Below, piece after piece: positions 1 through 8,661 of a stretch of DNA of 64,000 nt. A program made the position numbers and the translations under genes. A model generated the notes under the pieces. The model saw only the letters and a list, made by a program, of their open reading frames with translations, was not told the origin of the DNA and did no database searches. Every line of letters begins with the position of its first letter. Position 1 is the stretch's first letter. This DNA comes from Luteitalea sp. TBR-22 (lineage in GTDB: Bacteria; Acidobacteriota; Vicinamibacteria; Vicinamibacterales; Vicinamibacteraceae): positions 5,044,501-5,108,500 of the forward strand of contig NZ_AP024452.1 in NCBI RefSeq assembly GCF_016865485.1. The letters run 5' to 3'.

Positions 1-207
1 TCAATCAGCCGCAGCAAGCCACTTCGACGACATGTCGCTCCGAAGCTTTCGCACCGTGTAGATACGCGCCAACACCTTGAACTCCAGGCACTTGGAGCCA
101 TGTGGCGTGAGCAAGCCGCCAGCGTCGACCCAGTCGAACGCGTGTTCGACGGGGACAACGGTCGCAGCTGCCAACACTGCCTTGCAAGTGCCTGATTTTA
201 ATGGAGT
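1..207 (-). other. unassigned stretch with a possible C-terminal coding fragment
   Basis: No complete gene is visible. On the minus strand an open frame leaves the outermost tRNA-tail repeat and runs to a TGA at 1-3, encoding about 65 residues that end in SSKWLAAAD. It has no convincing start codon or ribosome binding site and I do not recognise it. It may be the remnant of something once inserted beside the tRNA, or chance reading. Confidence 0.3.
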
Positions 208-395
208 TGGTACGCCCGAGAGGATTTGAGCCCGGTGGCGAGCCCGGAGGCGGAGTCACTGGCCTGAAGGCTCTCGTGGCCGTACCACCCCGCGAAGCGA
301 GGTGGTACGCCCGAGAGGATTCGAGCCCGGTGGCGAGCCGGAGGCGGAGCCACGGGCCTGAAGGCTCTCGTGGCCGTACCACCCGCGAAGCGAGG
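208..395 (-). repeat. two tandem copies of the tRNA-Arg(CCG) 3' tail with linkers
   Basis: The last 22 nt of the neighbouring tRNA (T-arm 3' half, acceptor 3' strand and CCA) recur downstream of it in the tRNA direction. The copy at 303-324 is exact and the copy at 208-229 has one mismatch. The linkers are 71 nt (325-395) and 73 nt (230-302) and are closely similar to each other. In tRNA orientation each linker has a short GC hairpin followed by a GGCTCCG-rich box (complement of 338-351). The same layout follows the tRNAs near 30.4 kb and 46 kb. Resemblance to the E. coli tyrT repeats is in organisation only. Confidence 0.85.
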
Positions 396-472
<77 letters not shown>

Positions 473-559
473 ACTGATGGCTGCGACGCCAGCACTCCGG
501 GGGCCCGGAGAGCGATCCGCCTACGCCAAGGCTTCGGCGGACGGGGTCACGACCGTCGG

Positions 560-1945
560 TCAGTGTACCACCGCCCCCGCTGCCCCGCGCGGGTTGACGC
601 CGCTGGCCTTCCACTCCGCGTCCACGTCGGCCTCCCACGCCGCCACCAGCGCCCGCAGCCGCCGGGCCACGTCCTGGCGCTGACGCGTGAGGTCCTGACG
701 CTCCCCCGGGTCGGCCCGCACGTCGAACACGAACGCGTTGTTGCCGTCGAGCATCAACTTCCAGTCGCCGCTCCGGACCGCCACCTGCGACCGCCCACCC
801 ACGGCGGTGCGCCAGAAGAGCGTCCGCGTCACCGGGGCCACCGTGCCCCGGAGCATCGGCAACAGGTCGAGGCCCTCGTATCGCGCCTCGGCCGGCGCGG
901 CGCCGCCGGTGGCCGCCACGATGGTCGCGCTGAGGTCCATGGTGATCCCCACCTGCGGCGACACCGTGCCTGCCGGAATCCGTCCGGGCCACCGGATCAG
1001 GGCCGGCACGCGAATCCCTCCCTCCCACACCGACGACTTGCGGTTGAAGAACGGGCGGTTGTCGGCAAGCCACTCGCCGCCGTTGTCGTTGGTGAAGATG
1101 ACGATCGTGTCCGGCGCGAGCCTCAGGCGTTCGAGGGTGTCCAGCACACGGCCGACACCGCGGTCCACCTGCTCCACCATCGCCACGTAGTCGGCCCGCG
1201 TGCCGGTGGCCTCGTCCCACGGACGCACGTGCCGCGCGTTGTCGATCGCCACCGACGGCCTGCCGGGCGGCTGGTACGGCCAGTGCGGCGCGTTGTACGC
1301 AATCTCGAGGAAGAACCGGCGCGACGCGTGATCCTCGAGGAACCGCACCGCGCGATCGGTGATCAGGTCGGTGGTGTAGCCCTCCATCACGACGGGGCGG
1401 TCGTCCTCCCAGAGATCCGGCTTCCCATCGCCTCCCGTGTGCGCGTAGAAGTCGTGATACCCGCTCTTGAGCCCGAAGAACGAGCCGAACCCGTGCGCGC
1501 GTGGGCTGAACTCCGCGCGATACCCGAGGTGCCACTTCCCCACCAGCGCGGTCACGTATCCGCGCTGCGCCAGCAGGTTCGGCAAGGAGTACGGACTGCC
1601 GGGCAGCCCGACGTCACCACCCGGGCGCCCCGCCGATGGCATCGGCTCCTCGAGCCCGTAGCGTTGCTGGTACCGGCCCGAGATGAGGCCCGCCCGCGTC
1701 GGCGTGCACACCGGCGCATTGGCGTAGAACGCCGTCATCCGGACCCCGTCGCGCGCCAGGCTGTCGATGCGCGGCGTGCGGATGTCGGTGGCGCCGTAAC
1801 TCGAGAGATCGGCGCTCCCCATGTCGTCGGTGATGATGAGCACCACGTTGGGCAGCGCCCCTCTTCCTGCCTCCTGGGCCGGCGACACGCCCCCGCCGAC
1901 GCTCCAGCACGCACACGCGAACAGCAGCCTCGTTTGCCAGGTCAT
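560..1945 (-). CDS. secreted sulfatase (formylglycine type)
   Basis: A 461-residue sulfatase expected to hydrolyse sulfate esters outside the cytoplasm. A signal peptide (about 1-25, ending near SPAQ) precedes the metal-binding DD at residues 40-41 and the C-T-P-T-R motif at 80-84, whose Cys is the residue normally converted to formylglycine. Downstream GKWHLGY and the asparagine-rich metal site FTNDNGGE fit the alkaline phosphatase superfamily. The ATG at 1945 is preferred over the GTG two codons upstream because GGGGAG lies 5 nt before it. It is divergent from the hydrolase at 2041. The natural substrate cannot be told from sequence. No sulfatase-modifying enzyme is visible in the window. 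Confidence 0.9.
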   Translation of the reverse strand: MTWQTRLLFACACWSVGGGVSPAQEAGRGALPNVVLIITDDMGSADLSSYGATDIRTPRIDSLARDGVRMTAFYANAPVCTPTRAGLISGRYQQRYGLEEPMPSAGRPGGDVGLPGSPYSLPNLLAQRGYVTALVGKWHLGYRAEFSPRAHGFGSFFGLKSGYHDFYAHTGGDGKPDLWEDDRPVVMEGYTTDLITDRAVRFLEDHASRRFFLEIAYNAPHWPYQPPGRPSVAIDNARHVRPWDEATGTRADYVAMVEQVDRGVGRVLDTLERLRLAPDTIVIFTNDNGGEWLADNRPFFNRKSSVWEGGIRVPALIRWPGRIPAGTVSPQVGITMDLSATIVAATGGAAPAEARYEGLDLLPMLRGTVAPVTRTLFWRTAVGGRSQVAVRSGDWKLMLDGNNAFVFDVRADPGERQDLTRQRQDVARRLRALVAAWEADVDAEWKASGVNPRGAAGAVVH

Positions 1946-2040
1946 GCCCACTCCCCTTCGGCCAGTCGCGCCCAGTCTATGCGACGGGGCATACTGCCGA
2001 GCGACTCCCGAACCCTCAGCCCCTGTCTACGCTCGCTGAC

Positions 2041-3573
2041 ATGCCCCAGCCCCACCTCGCCACGCGCATCCTCGTCGGAGCTTCCCGATTCACCGGTCGA
2101 TGGGTCGTCCGCGCGCTGCTGCTCGCCGCGGGACTGCTCCTCGCGGTCACCGCCGGCTTCGCCGCCTACGCGGTGCTGATGCTGCCCGACGTGGAGCCCT
2201 GGCACACCACACGGCTGCGCGGCGAGTTCACCGAGTTCGACGCGCCGGGCATGGACTTTGCCGGCTACCAGGCCAGGGAAGCGAGGCTCTTCGAGGAAAT
2301 GGCGGAGGCCGTCGCCGCGATGCCGAGGGACGCGGCCTACTTCGCCGGCAGCCGCTACGACCCCAACGGCCTCGGCCGCCGGCTCGCCGGCGGCCAGCCG
2401 TACAACCGCACCACGCGTCGCACGCCGGCCGGCCCGCTCAAGGGCGCCGCACTCCTCATACACGGCCTGTCCGACGGCCCCTACTCGATGCAGAACCTCG
2501 GCGACGTACTGCTCGCCCAGGGCTTCGAGGTGACCATCCTGCGCCTGCCCGGCCACGGCACGCTGCCGAGCGCGATGGTGCACATGGAATACGACGACTG
2601 GGTCGCCGCGATGACCATCGCCGCGCGCGACATCAGCAGCCGCCTGCCGAAGGATCTGCCCTTCTACCTGGCGGGCTACTCCACCGGCGGCTCGCTGGCG
2701 ATGACCTACGCGCTCGACCGCATCACGCCCGGCGCCGATCCGTCGCTACGCACGCCGACCCGCGTGCTGCTCTTCTCGGCCGCCATCGAGCTGACGCCCG
2801 CCGCCGCACTGACGCCAATCCTCGACCTGTTCGCGCGCCTGCCCGTGCAGGCCTTCGAGAAGGTGAACTGGCAGTCGATCGGCCCCGAGTACGACCCGTA
2901 CAAGTTCGTGTCCTTCCCGGTCAACGCGTCGCGCCAGGTCTACAAGGCCACGCGCAAGCTGCAGCGCCAGCTGCTCGAGGCCGAGCAGGCGGGGCGCCTC
3001 GGCCAACTGCCGTCGGTGGTCGCCTTCCAGTCGGCCGTCGACTCCACCACCGGCGCGAACGGCGTGTCGACGACCGTGTTCGGGCGATTGAAGGGCGCGC
3101 AGCATCGCCTGGTGCTGTTCGACGTCAATCGCCACGCCAAGTACGACATCGTCCGCCAGCCTTCGCCGGGCACGCTCGTGACGTCGGTGGTGGACGGCTA
3201 CGCCAACGGCACGCGCCAGCACACGCTGCTCCTCGTGACCAATCGCTCGCGCGAGACCGAGGAGGTCGAAGTCCGCGAGTACGCTCCCGGACGCCGCGAT
3301 CCCGTCGTCACGACGCCCGGCCTGAGCTGGCCCCTGCACCTCGTGTCGGTGGGCCACGTGTCGGTGCCCTTCCCGCCGAAGGACCCGCTGTACGGCTATG
3401 AGGAAGGGTCCGGCGCCAACGGCATCCCGTCGATCGGCAGCTGGCGCGTGCGCGGCGAGGAGGGCGCGATCGTGCTGCCACTCGGCGCGCTGGGTCGCAT
3501 CCGCGCCAACCCGTTCTGGCTGGTGCTGCAGCAGCAGGTGGAGATGCTGGCGGCGGCCGACACGACCCACTGA
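2041..3573 (+). CDS. membrane-anchored alpha/beta hydrolase
   Basis: A 510-residue protein with one N-terminal membrane segment (about 23-49) and an alpha/beta-hydrolase domain. HGLSDG (141-146) fits the oxyanion-hole region, GHGTLP follows at 171-176, and GYSTGG (212-217) is the nucleophile elbow with Ser214. The family includes lipases and esterases, and the substrate is unknown. The last 120 residues form a beta-rich tail after the expected catalytic His. The anchor suggests action at the periplasmic face of the inner membrane. The gene converges on the PagL-like gene, with 14 bp between stops. Confidence 0.75.
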   Translation: MPQPHLATRILVGASRFTGRWVVRALLLAAGLLLAVTAGFAAYAVLMLPDVEPWHTTRLRGEFTEFDAPGMDFAGYQAREARLFEEMAEAVAAMPRDAAYFAGSRYDPNGLGRRLAGGQPYNRTTRRTPAGPLKGAALLIHGLSDGPYSMQNLGDVLLAQGFEVTILRLPGHGTLPSAMVHMEYDDWVAAMTIAARDISSRLPKDLPFYLAGYSTGGSLAMTYALDRITPGADPSLRTPTRVLLFSAAIELTPAAALTPILDLFARLPVQAFEKVNWQSIGPEYDPYKFVSFPVNASRQVYKATRKLQRQLLEAEQAGRLGQLPSVVAFQSAVDSTTGANGVSTTVFGRLKGAQHRLVLFDVNRHAKYDIVRQPSPGTLVTSVVDGYANGTRQHTLLLVTNRSRETEEVEVREYAPGRRDPVVTTPGLSWPLHLVSVGHVSVPFPPKDPLYGYEEGSGANGIPSIGSWRVRGEEGAIVLPLGALGRIRANPFWLVLQQQVEMLAAADTTH

Positions 3574-3587
3574 GGGCGTACTCGTCG

Positions 3588-4211
3588 TCAGTGGATCCAG
3601 GTCAGCGCGGCAACCAGCGCGTTGGAATTCGCGCCCGGGTTGTACTCGGTCAGCACGCCGTCGGACATGTGGTGGATGCGGTACTCGACCGAGAAGACAC
3701 CGCGGCTGTGAATCGACACCGCGATGCCGCCCCCGCCCTGCGGGGTGAAGTTGATGTTGGAGATGTCGCGCGGGATCCGCCCGCTCGAGTACACGACCCC
3801 GGCGCCCGCCGACAGGAAGGGCCGCACCGTCGATCCAGGCGAGAAGTAGTGGCGGAACACGAGCGCCGCCGACCCTGCATAGCGGGTGCTGGCGGCATCG
3901 TGGAACAGGTACAGGGGACTCAGTTCGGCGGAGATGACGAAGTTGCCGCGCAGGATGCCCGGCGCCACCGGATCGGTCAGGACATGGCTCAGGCGAACGC
4001 CGAACGCGATGAACTCGCTGTCGGGAAGGCCACCCCAGACGTCCATCGCGGCGCCGGCGCCGAGCAGCAGTCCGAACTCGCTGTTGCCCTTGCGGAAGGC
4101 GTCGCCGGTCGGCCGATCCGACTCCTCCCCGGCGGCCGAGGGCACCAGCCCCCCCATCGTCATGGCCGTGACGATGACCGCGATCGACAAGGCACGTTGC
4201 GTAAGTCGCAT
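3588..4211 (-). CDS. PagL-like lipid A 3-O-deacylase
   Basis: A 207-residue outer-membrane barrel candidate with a signal peptide (about 1-27). Alternating hydrophobic strands lead to a C-terminal EYRIHHMSDG block, where His181 and Ser183 match the PagL His-x-Ser catalytic pair, with Glu189 and NPG (191-193) close behind. PagL enzymes remove the 3-O acyl chain of lipid A in the outer membrane. The protein ends in an aromatic-containing strand, as barrels do. The start at 4211 is chosen because the signal peptide begins there; the open frame upstream is antisense to the next gene's leader. Family assignment is probable, activity inferred. Confidence 0.7.
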   Translation of the reverse strand: MRLTQRALSIAVIVTAMTMGGLVPSAAGEESDRPTGDAFRKGNSEFGLLLGAGAAMDVWGGLPDSEFIAFGVRLSHVLTDPVAPGILRGNFVISAELSPLYLFHDAASTRYAGSAALVFRHYFSPGSTVRPFLSAGAGVVYSSGRIPRDISNINFTPQGGGGIAVSIHSRGVFSVEYRIHHMSDGVLTEYNPGANSNALVAALTWIH

Positions 4212-4297
4212 ACGACGCTCCGCAGGCGTATGATAACGCTGTCCGGTCGAGCTGTCGCGTGATTTCGCGCGGCTCGCCGGCGCCCGGAGGCGAGCCC

Positions 4298-5704
4298 ATG
4301 TCCCGCGGCTCCACTGTCGCTCCGCTTGACGTCCTGGCGGCACTCCTCATCGCCACCTGCACGCCGGCCCAGGCCTTCGGCCAGCCGACGGGCGCCGACC
4401 CGCCCCCACTCTCGACGCCTCCTGCCGTAGCGGCCGCACGCGACCCCAGGATCCACGTCCCGGAAGCGTCCACCCTCGCCACGACCGGCGGAACCGGGTT
4501 GATTCGCCTGGGCTCACCCTACCCGTTGAAGGCTGGAAACATCGCGGTCGGGGCGACCGTCATGAACTGCGATCGCAATCCCGGCGACGTGGACTTCTTC
4601 GACTACGGCGCGCAGTTCGCGGTGGGGGTGGGCGCACGCACCGAGCTGTTCGTGCGCGCGTCGCCGGTGGTGCGCACCAACAGCGTGGGCCAGGATCCGG
4701 TGGGCTTCCCCGTGCCGCCGCTCGACCTGTTCGTGGATACCTACCCGACCAACGCGCTGCGACCAGGGCCCCTCTTCCTGCTGGCGCAGGAGGTTCCCTA
4801 CAAGTCCTACGATGCGGCGACCGAGGTCATCGATCCGCCCGGACATGGTGCCTTCGCGTCCTCATCGGGATCGGTCGTCCTGGGCGCCAAGGTGAACCTG
4901 GCGTCGGAGGATCGCGGGGCGTGGCTGGGCCTCGGCGTGCGCGGGTACGTGGACATCCCCACCGAGACGCCCGAATACAACTCGCCACGGTGGGGTCGCC
5001 TGAACGGTGTGTCCGGGAAGGTGGACGTGGGGCTCGACGTGCTCGCCGCCAAGCGATTCGCGCTCACCGAGCTGATGGTCAACGTCGGCTATCGCCGGGT
5101 CGGCGACCCGGACCGGGGCATCCGGCTGCAGTACATCGACTCGTCGAAATCGGCGGGGGCGGGCTTCCTGGTGGGCTCGCCAGTCGAGATCGCCCTCGAC
5201 CTGCACGATCGGCTCGAAGTCGGCGCCGGCGCGGCGATTCCGCTGTTCGCGATCCAGCGTGGGCAGGTGTGGATGGTGAGCGAGTTCAGCTACCTGCGCT
5301 ACGTCGGTGGTGGCACCCCGGTGGAGCGCCTCGTGCACCCGGCGGAGATGCGCCTCGGCCTGCAGTGGGACCTGCCGTGGTACAAGGCCCTGTCGCTCGG
5401 CGCGGCGTGGCAGCTGCTGTTCAACGATGGCGGCGACGGCGACCTGCGCACCACCTTCCTCCGCGGCGATGCCGGTGGCGACGTGAACTTCAGCGAGCTC
5501 GTCGACGGCGAGCTCTCGTCGGAAGTCCAGGCCTATCTCGCCAGCCGCGGCGCGACGTTCTCGCCCAACAGCTCGAAGGTGCTCTCCACCGACAACCCGG
5601 CGTTCGACGCGTGGCGCAACATCGCGCCGGTGCCCCAGCGCGTCATCTCGCAAGGAGGCGGCAACATCCTGGCGTTCATCACGTGGCGCATCAATCAGCG
5701 GTGA
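4298..5704 (+). CDS. putative outer-membrane beta-barrel protein
   Basis: A 468-residue exported protein with a signal peptide (about 1-27, ending TPAQAFG). The body has repeated amphipathic strands rich in Gly, aromatic residues and turns, such as FAVGVGARTELFVRA, and ends in a strand reading AFITWRINQR, typical of outer-membrane barrels. No specific family was recognised, so transport or adhesion roles are guesses. The start at 4298 is chosen because GGAGG lies 7 nt upstream and the signal peptide begins there. Confidence 0.6.
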   Translation: MSRGSTVAPLDVLAALLIATCTPAQAFGQPTGADPPPLSTPPAVAAARDPRIHVPEASTLATTGGTGLIRLGSPYPLKAGNIAVGATVMNCDRNPGDVDFFDYGAQFAVGVGARTELFVRASPVVRTNSVGQDPVGFPVPPLDLFVDTYPTNALRPGPLFLLAQEVPYKSYDAATEVIDPPGHGAFASSSGSVVLGAKVNLASEDRGAWLGLGVRGYVDIPTETPEYNSPRWGRLNGVSGKVDVGLDVLAAKRFALTELMVNVGYRRVGDPDRGIRLQYIDSSKSAGAGFLVGSPVEIALDLHDRLEVGAGAAIPLFAIQRGQVWMVSEFSYLRYVGGGTPVERLVHPAEMRLGLQWDLPWYKALSLGAAWQLLFNDGGDGDLRTTFLRGDAGGDVNFSELVDGELSSEVQAYLASRGATFSPNSSKVLSTDNPAFDAWRNIAPVPQRVISQGGGNILAFITWRINQR

Positions 5705-5802
5705 CCACCACGGGCAGCGGCGCAGCGGCGCCCGCCGACGCCTGCAAATCTCCAGTTTCGAATCGCCACCACTGACGCTAGACTCCGGGGCGACTCGACC
5801 GC

Positions 5803-8487
5803 ATGTCGCTCCCTGCCGGCACCGCCATCGGCCCGTACACGATCGTCGCCCCGCTCGGCACGGGCGGCATGGGTGAGGTGTATCGCGCCCACGATGCCAC
5901 ACTGCACCGCGACGTCGCGATCAAGCTCCTGCCGGACGCCTTTGCCAACGACAACGACCGCGTCGCGCGCGTGCTGCGCGAGGCGCAGGTGCTGGCGTCG
6001 CTGAATCATCCTGGCATCGCCGGCATCTACGGCATCGAGTCGTTCCGCGGCACGCACGCCCTGGTGATGGAGTTGGTCGCCGGCGACGACCTCGCGACGC
6101 TCCTCGAACGCGGCCCGCTCGCCCCCGAGGACGCGCTGCCCATCGCGCGGCAGGTGGCCGCCGCCCTCGAGGCCGCGCACGAGCAGGGCGTCGTCCATCG
6201 CGACCTCAAGCCCGGCAACATCAAGGTGCGCGCCGACGGCTCCGCGAAGGTGCTCGACTTCGGCCTCGCGAAGGCGCAGGCCCCGGGCTCCGCGCCCGGC
6301 CGCGACGGGCTCGCCGCCACGCTCACCTCGCCGACGCTCACGGCGCAGGGCCTCCTGCTCGGCACGCCGGCGTACATGGCCCCCGAACAGGCGCGCGGTC
6401 GCGCCGTCGACAAGCGCGCCGACATCTGGGCCTTCGGCGTCGTCCTCTACGAGATGCTGACGGGCGTGTGCCCGTTCCGCGAGGACTCGGTCGCCGCCAC
6501 GCTCGCCGCGGTGCTCACAAAGGAGGTGGACCTCGGCGCGATCCCGGAGACCGTGCCGGCCAGCGTGACCGCACTGATCGCGCGCTGCCTCGAGCGCGAT
6601 CCGCAGGTCCGCCTGCGCGACATCGGCGAGGCGCGGGTGGCGCTGGCGGCGCCCGCGCCGTCGAACGGGCCACTCGTCCGCGCTCCGCAGCCGACGAGTG
6701 CGCCAGCCGCCCCGTCGCGCAGCTACACGCGTCGCGAACTGATCGCCATGGCCGCGGGCGGCACCGCACTGTTCGGCGGCGGCCTGGCCGCGGGCCTCAT
6801 CGTGCCGCGGCGCGGCTCTGAGCCGGTGGCGCCACTGCTCGTGCGTCCACTGACCGCGTCGGGCCTGGTGATCAGCGCGTCGATCTCGCCCGACGGCCGC
6901 TACCTCGCGTATGTGGAGTCCGAGCACGGGCAGCAGAGCCTGTGGGTGCGCCAGGTGGCCACTGGGCAGACGTTGCGCCTCATGCCCGAGGACTCGGTCG
7001 CGTACTGGAGCCACACCTTCACGCCCGACGGCAACGCGATCGTCTTCGGCCAGAAGTCCCGGACGCAGCCCACCGGCGCACTCTTCTCCATCTCGCCGCT
7101 CGGCGGCACGCCACGGCTGCTCGTCGAGGGGATGGACACGCCCCCGACCTTCTCTCCCGATGGAGCCCGCATGGCGTTCGTGCGGGCGCGCACGCCCGAC
7201 CCGGAGCACTCGGCGCTGATGGTGTGCAATCGCGATGGCAGCGCTGAACGGGTCCTGGCGGCGGTGAAGCTCCCGGAGTCGATGGCCGACGTGTTCTTCG
7301 GGGCGCCGTCCTGGTCGCCGGACGGGACCACCATCGCCGTGGCGGTCGGCACCGGCCTCAGCTCACGCGCCCTCGCCGTGCGCGGTGCGCGGCTCGCCCT
7401 CGTGGATGCGACGAGCGGCGCGATGCGCACGCTCGGTCCGGTCGACTGGCTGCACGTGGGCCAGTGTGCGTGGCTGCCGGACGGGCGCTCCCTGCTCGCG
7501 ATCGCGCGGCCCCCCAGCGACCCGTGGTCGCAGGTGTGGAGCATCGATGCCTCGACCGGGGCGACGCGCCGCGTCACAACGGGCACCGACGAGTTCCGCA
7601 TCGTGTCCCTCACGGCCGACGGGCGCACGCTGGTATCGGTGCAGTCCACCATCGTGTCGACGATGAGCACGATGCCGATGGCCGGCGGCGCCCTCCGGCG
7701 CCTCGGGAGAACGAGCCTCGAGGGCGGCGGTGGGCTCGCCTGCCTGCCCGATGGGCGCCTGGCGTTCGCCTCCCTCATCGACCAGGCCTCCTCCATCTGG
7801 ACGACCACGCCGGACGGCGCGACGCGGAGCGTGCTGGTCGATGCGCGGGCCGGCGAGTTCCTCTCGTTTCCAGCGGCGAGCGACGACGGCGGGCTGGCGT
7901 TCGTGGCCATGGCGAACGCCCAGCTCGAGCTGCGGTGGCTGCCGGCCGGCGCATCACGGGCCCGCGTGGTGACGCGCGATCTGCTGGCCGACGGCATCGC
8001 CGTGTCGCCCGACGGGCGCACCCTGGTGTTCAGCGCCTCGATCAAGGGCGAGCCGCGCCTGTTCCGCTGCGCCACCGATGGATCGGACCGCCGCCAGATC
8101 TCGTCGGGCTGGGCGAGCACGCCGGCCATCGGTCCCGACGGCAGGACGGTCGCCTACTTCGGCACTGGCAATGGCGGGTTCCGGATCAAGGTGGCGTCAC
8201 TCGACACGGGCGATGTGCTCTCCGATCTGCCGAGCGAGCCACCGCCCTCCGGGTTCAGCACGCTGGCCCTCACCGGCGACGGCGTGCTGACCGCGGTGAT
8301 GCCGGGCGACCGGGGCAACGTGTGGCTGCGTCCGCTCGATGGCAGCCCGGCCCGAAAGCTCACGCCCTTCGCCGAACAGGAGATCTTCCGCTTCGCCGTG
8401 TCGCGCGACGGCGCGACGCTGGTCATCGTCCGCGGGTCGCGGCTGCGCGACGCGCAGATGATCACCGGCTTCGACCCGGCAACTTGA
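5803..8487 (+). CDS. Ser/Thr protein kinase with transmembrane segment and TolB-like propeller
   Basis: An 894-residue PknB-type kinase. The cytoplasmic catalytic domain (about 10-275) has the Gly loop LGTGGMGEVY (18-27), Lys41 in VAIK, HRDLKPGN (132-139) and DFG (152-154), so it looks active. A Pro/Ala-rich juxtamembrane linker precedes a membrane helix near 314-333. The outer part (about 345-894) is made of repeats such as ISPDGRYLAY and FSPDGARMAF, typical of a WD40/TolB-like propeller. This architecture is common in Acidobacteriota. The propeller presumably senses a periplasmic ligand or partner. It is transcribed alone; partners are unknown. Confidence 0.9.
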   Translation: MSLPAGTAIGPYTIVAPLGTGGMGEVYRAHDATLHRDVAIKLLPDAFANDNDRVARVLREAQVLASLNHPGIAGIYGIESFRGTHALVMELVAGDDLATLLERGPLAPEDALPIARQVAAALEAAHEQGVVHRDLKPGNIKVRADGSAKVLDFGLAKAQAPGSAPGRDGLAATLTSPTLTAQGLLLGTPAYMAPEQARGRAVDKRADIWAFGVVLYEMLTGVCPFREDSVAATLAAVLTKEVDLGAIPETVPASVTALIARCLERDPQVRLRDIGEARVALAAPAPSNGPLVRAPQPTSAPAAPSRSYTRRELIAMAAGGTALFGGGLAAGLIVPRRGSEPVAPLLVRPLTASGLVISASISPDGRYLAYVESEHGQQSLWVRQVATGQTLRLMPEDSVAYWSHTFTPDGNAIVFGQKSRTQPTGALFSISPLGGTPRLLVEGMDTPPTFSPDGARMAFVRARTPDPEHSALMVCNRDGSAERVLAAVKLPESMADVFFGAPSWSPDGTTIAVAVGTGLSSRALAVRGARLALVDATSGAMRTLGPVDWLHVGQCAWLPDGRSLLAIARPPSDPWSQVWSIDASTGATRRVTTGTDEFRIVSLTADGRTLVSVQSTIVSTMSTMPMAGGALRRLGRTSLEGGGGLACLPDGRLAFASLIDQASSIWTTTPDGATRSVLVDARAGEFLSFPAASDDGGLAFVAMANAQLELRWLPAGASRARVVTRDLLADGIAVSPDGRTLVFSASIKGEPRLFRCATDGSDRRQISSGWASTPAIGPDGRTVAYFGTGNGGFRIKVASLDTGDVLSDLPSEPPPSGFSTLALTGDGVLTAVMPGDRGNVWLRPLDGSPARKLTPFAEQEIFRFAVSRDGATLVIVRGSRLRDAQMITGFDPAT

Positions 8488-8650
8488 AATTCGAAATTCG
8501 AGATTGATCGGCGGCCGGCCCTTCGTCCCTCGACTTCGCTCGGGACGGCCTGAGCGGCAGTCGAAGGCCGGCCTTGCCGCTCGAGGCATCCCGACGGGCG
8601 CCGGCGCAGCCGCGCCCCGCGAGAATTTCAGATTTCCAATTTCGAATTAC
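8483..8650. repeat. intergenic repeat block: AT-rich inverted motif around a GC hairpin
   Basis: Between two genes of 67-70% GC, an AT-rich motif (8483-8506, TTGAAATTCGAAATTCG) and an inverted, diverged copy (8621-8648, containing CAATTTCGAATT) bracket a palindromic segment at 8522-8568. That segment has complementary arms, CGACTTCGCTC and CCTGAGCGGCAGTCGAAGG, near its ends. Base composition and symmetry suggest a dispersed intergenic repeat, not coding sequence. A terminator role for the kinase gene is possible. Confidence 0.5.
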
Positions 8651-8661
8651 AGTGAGCCCCC

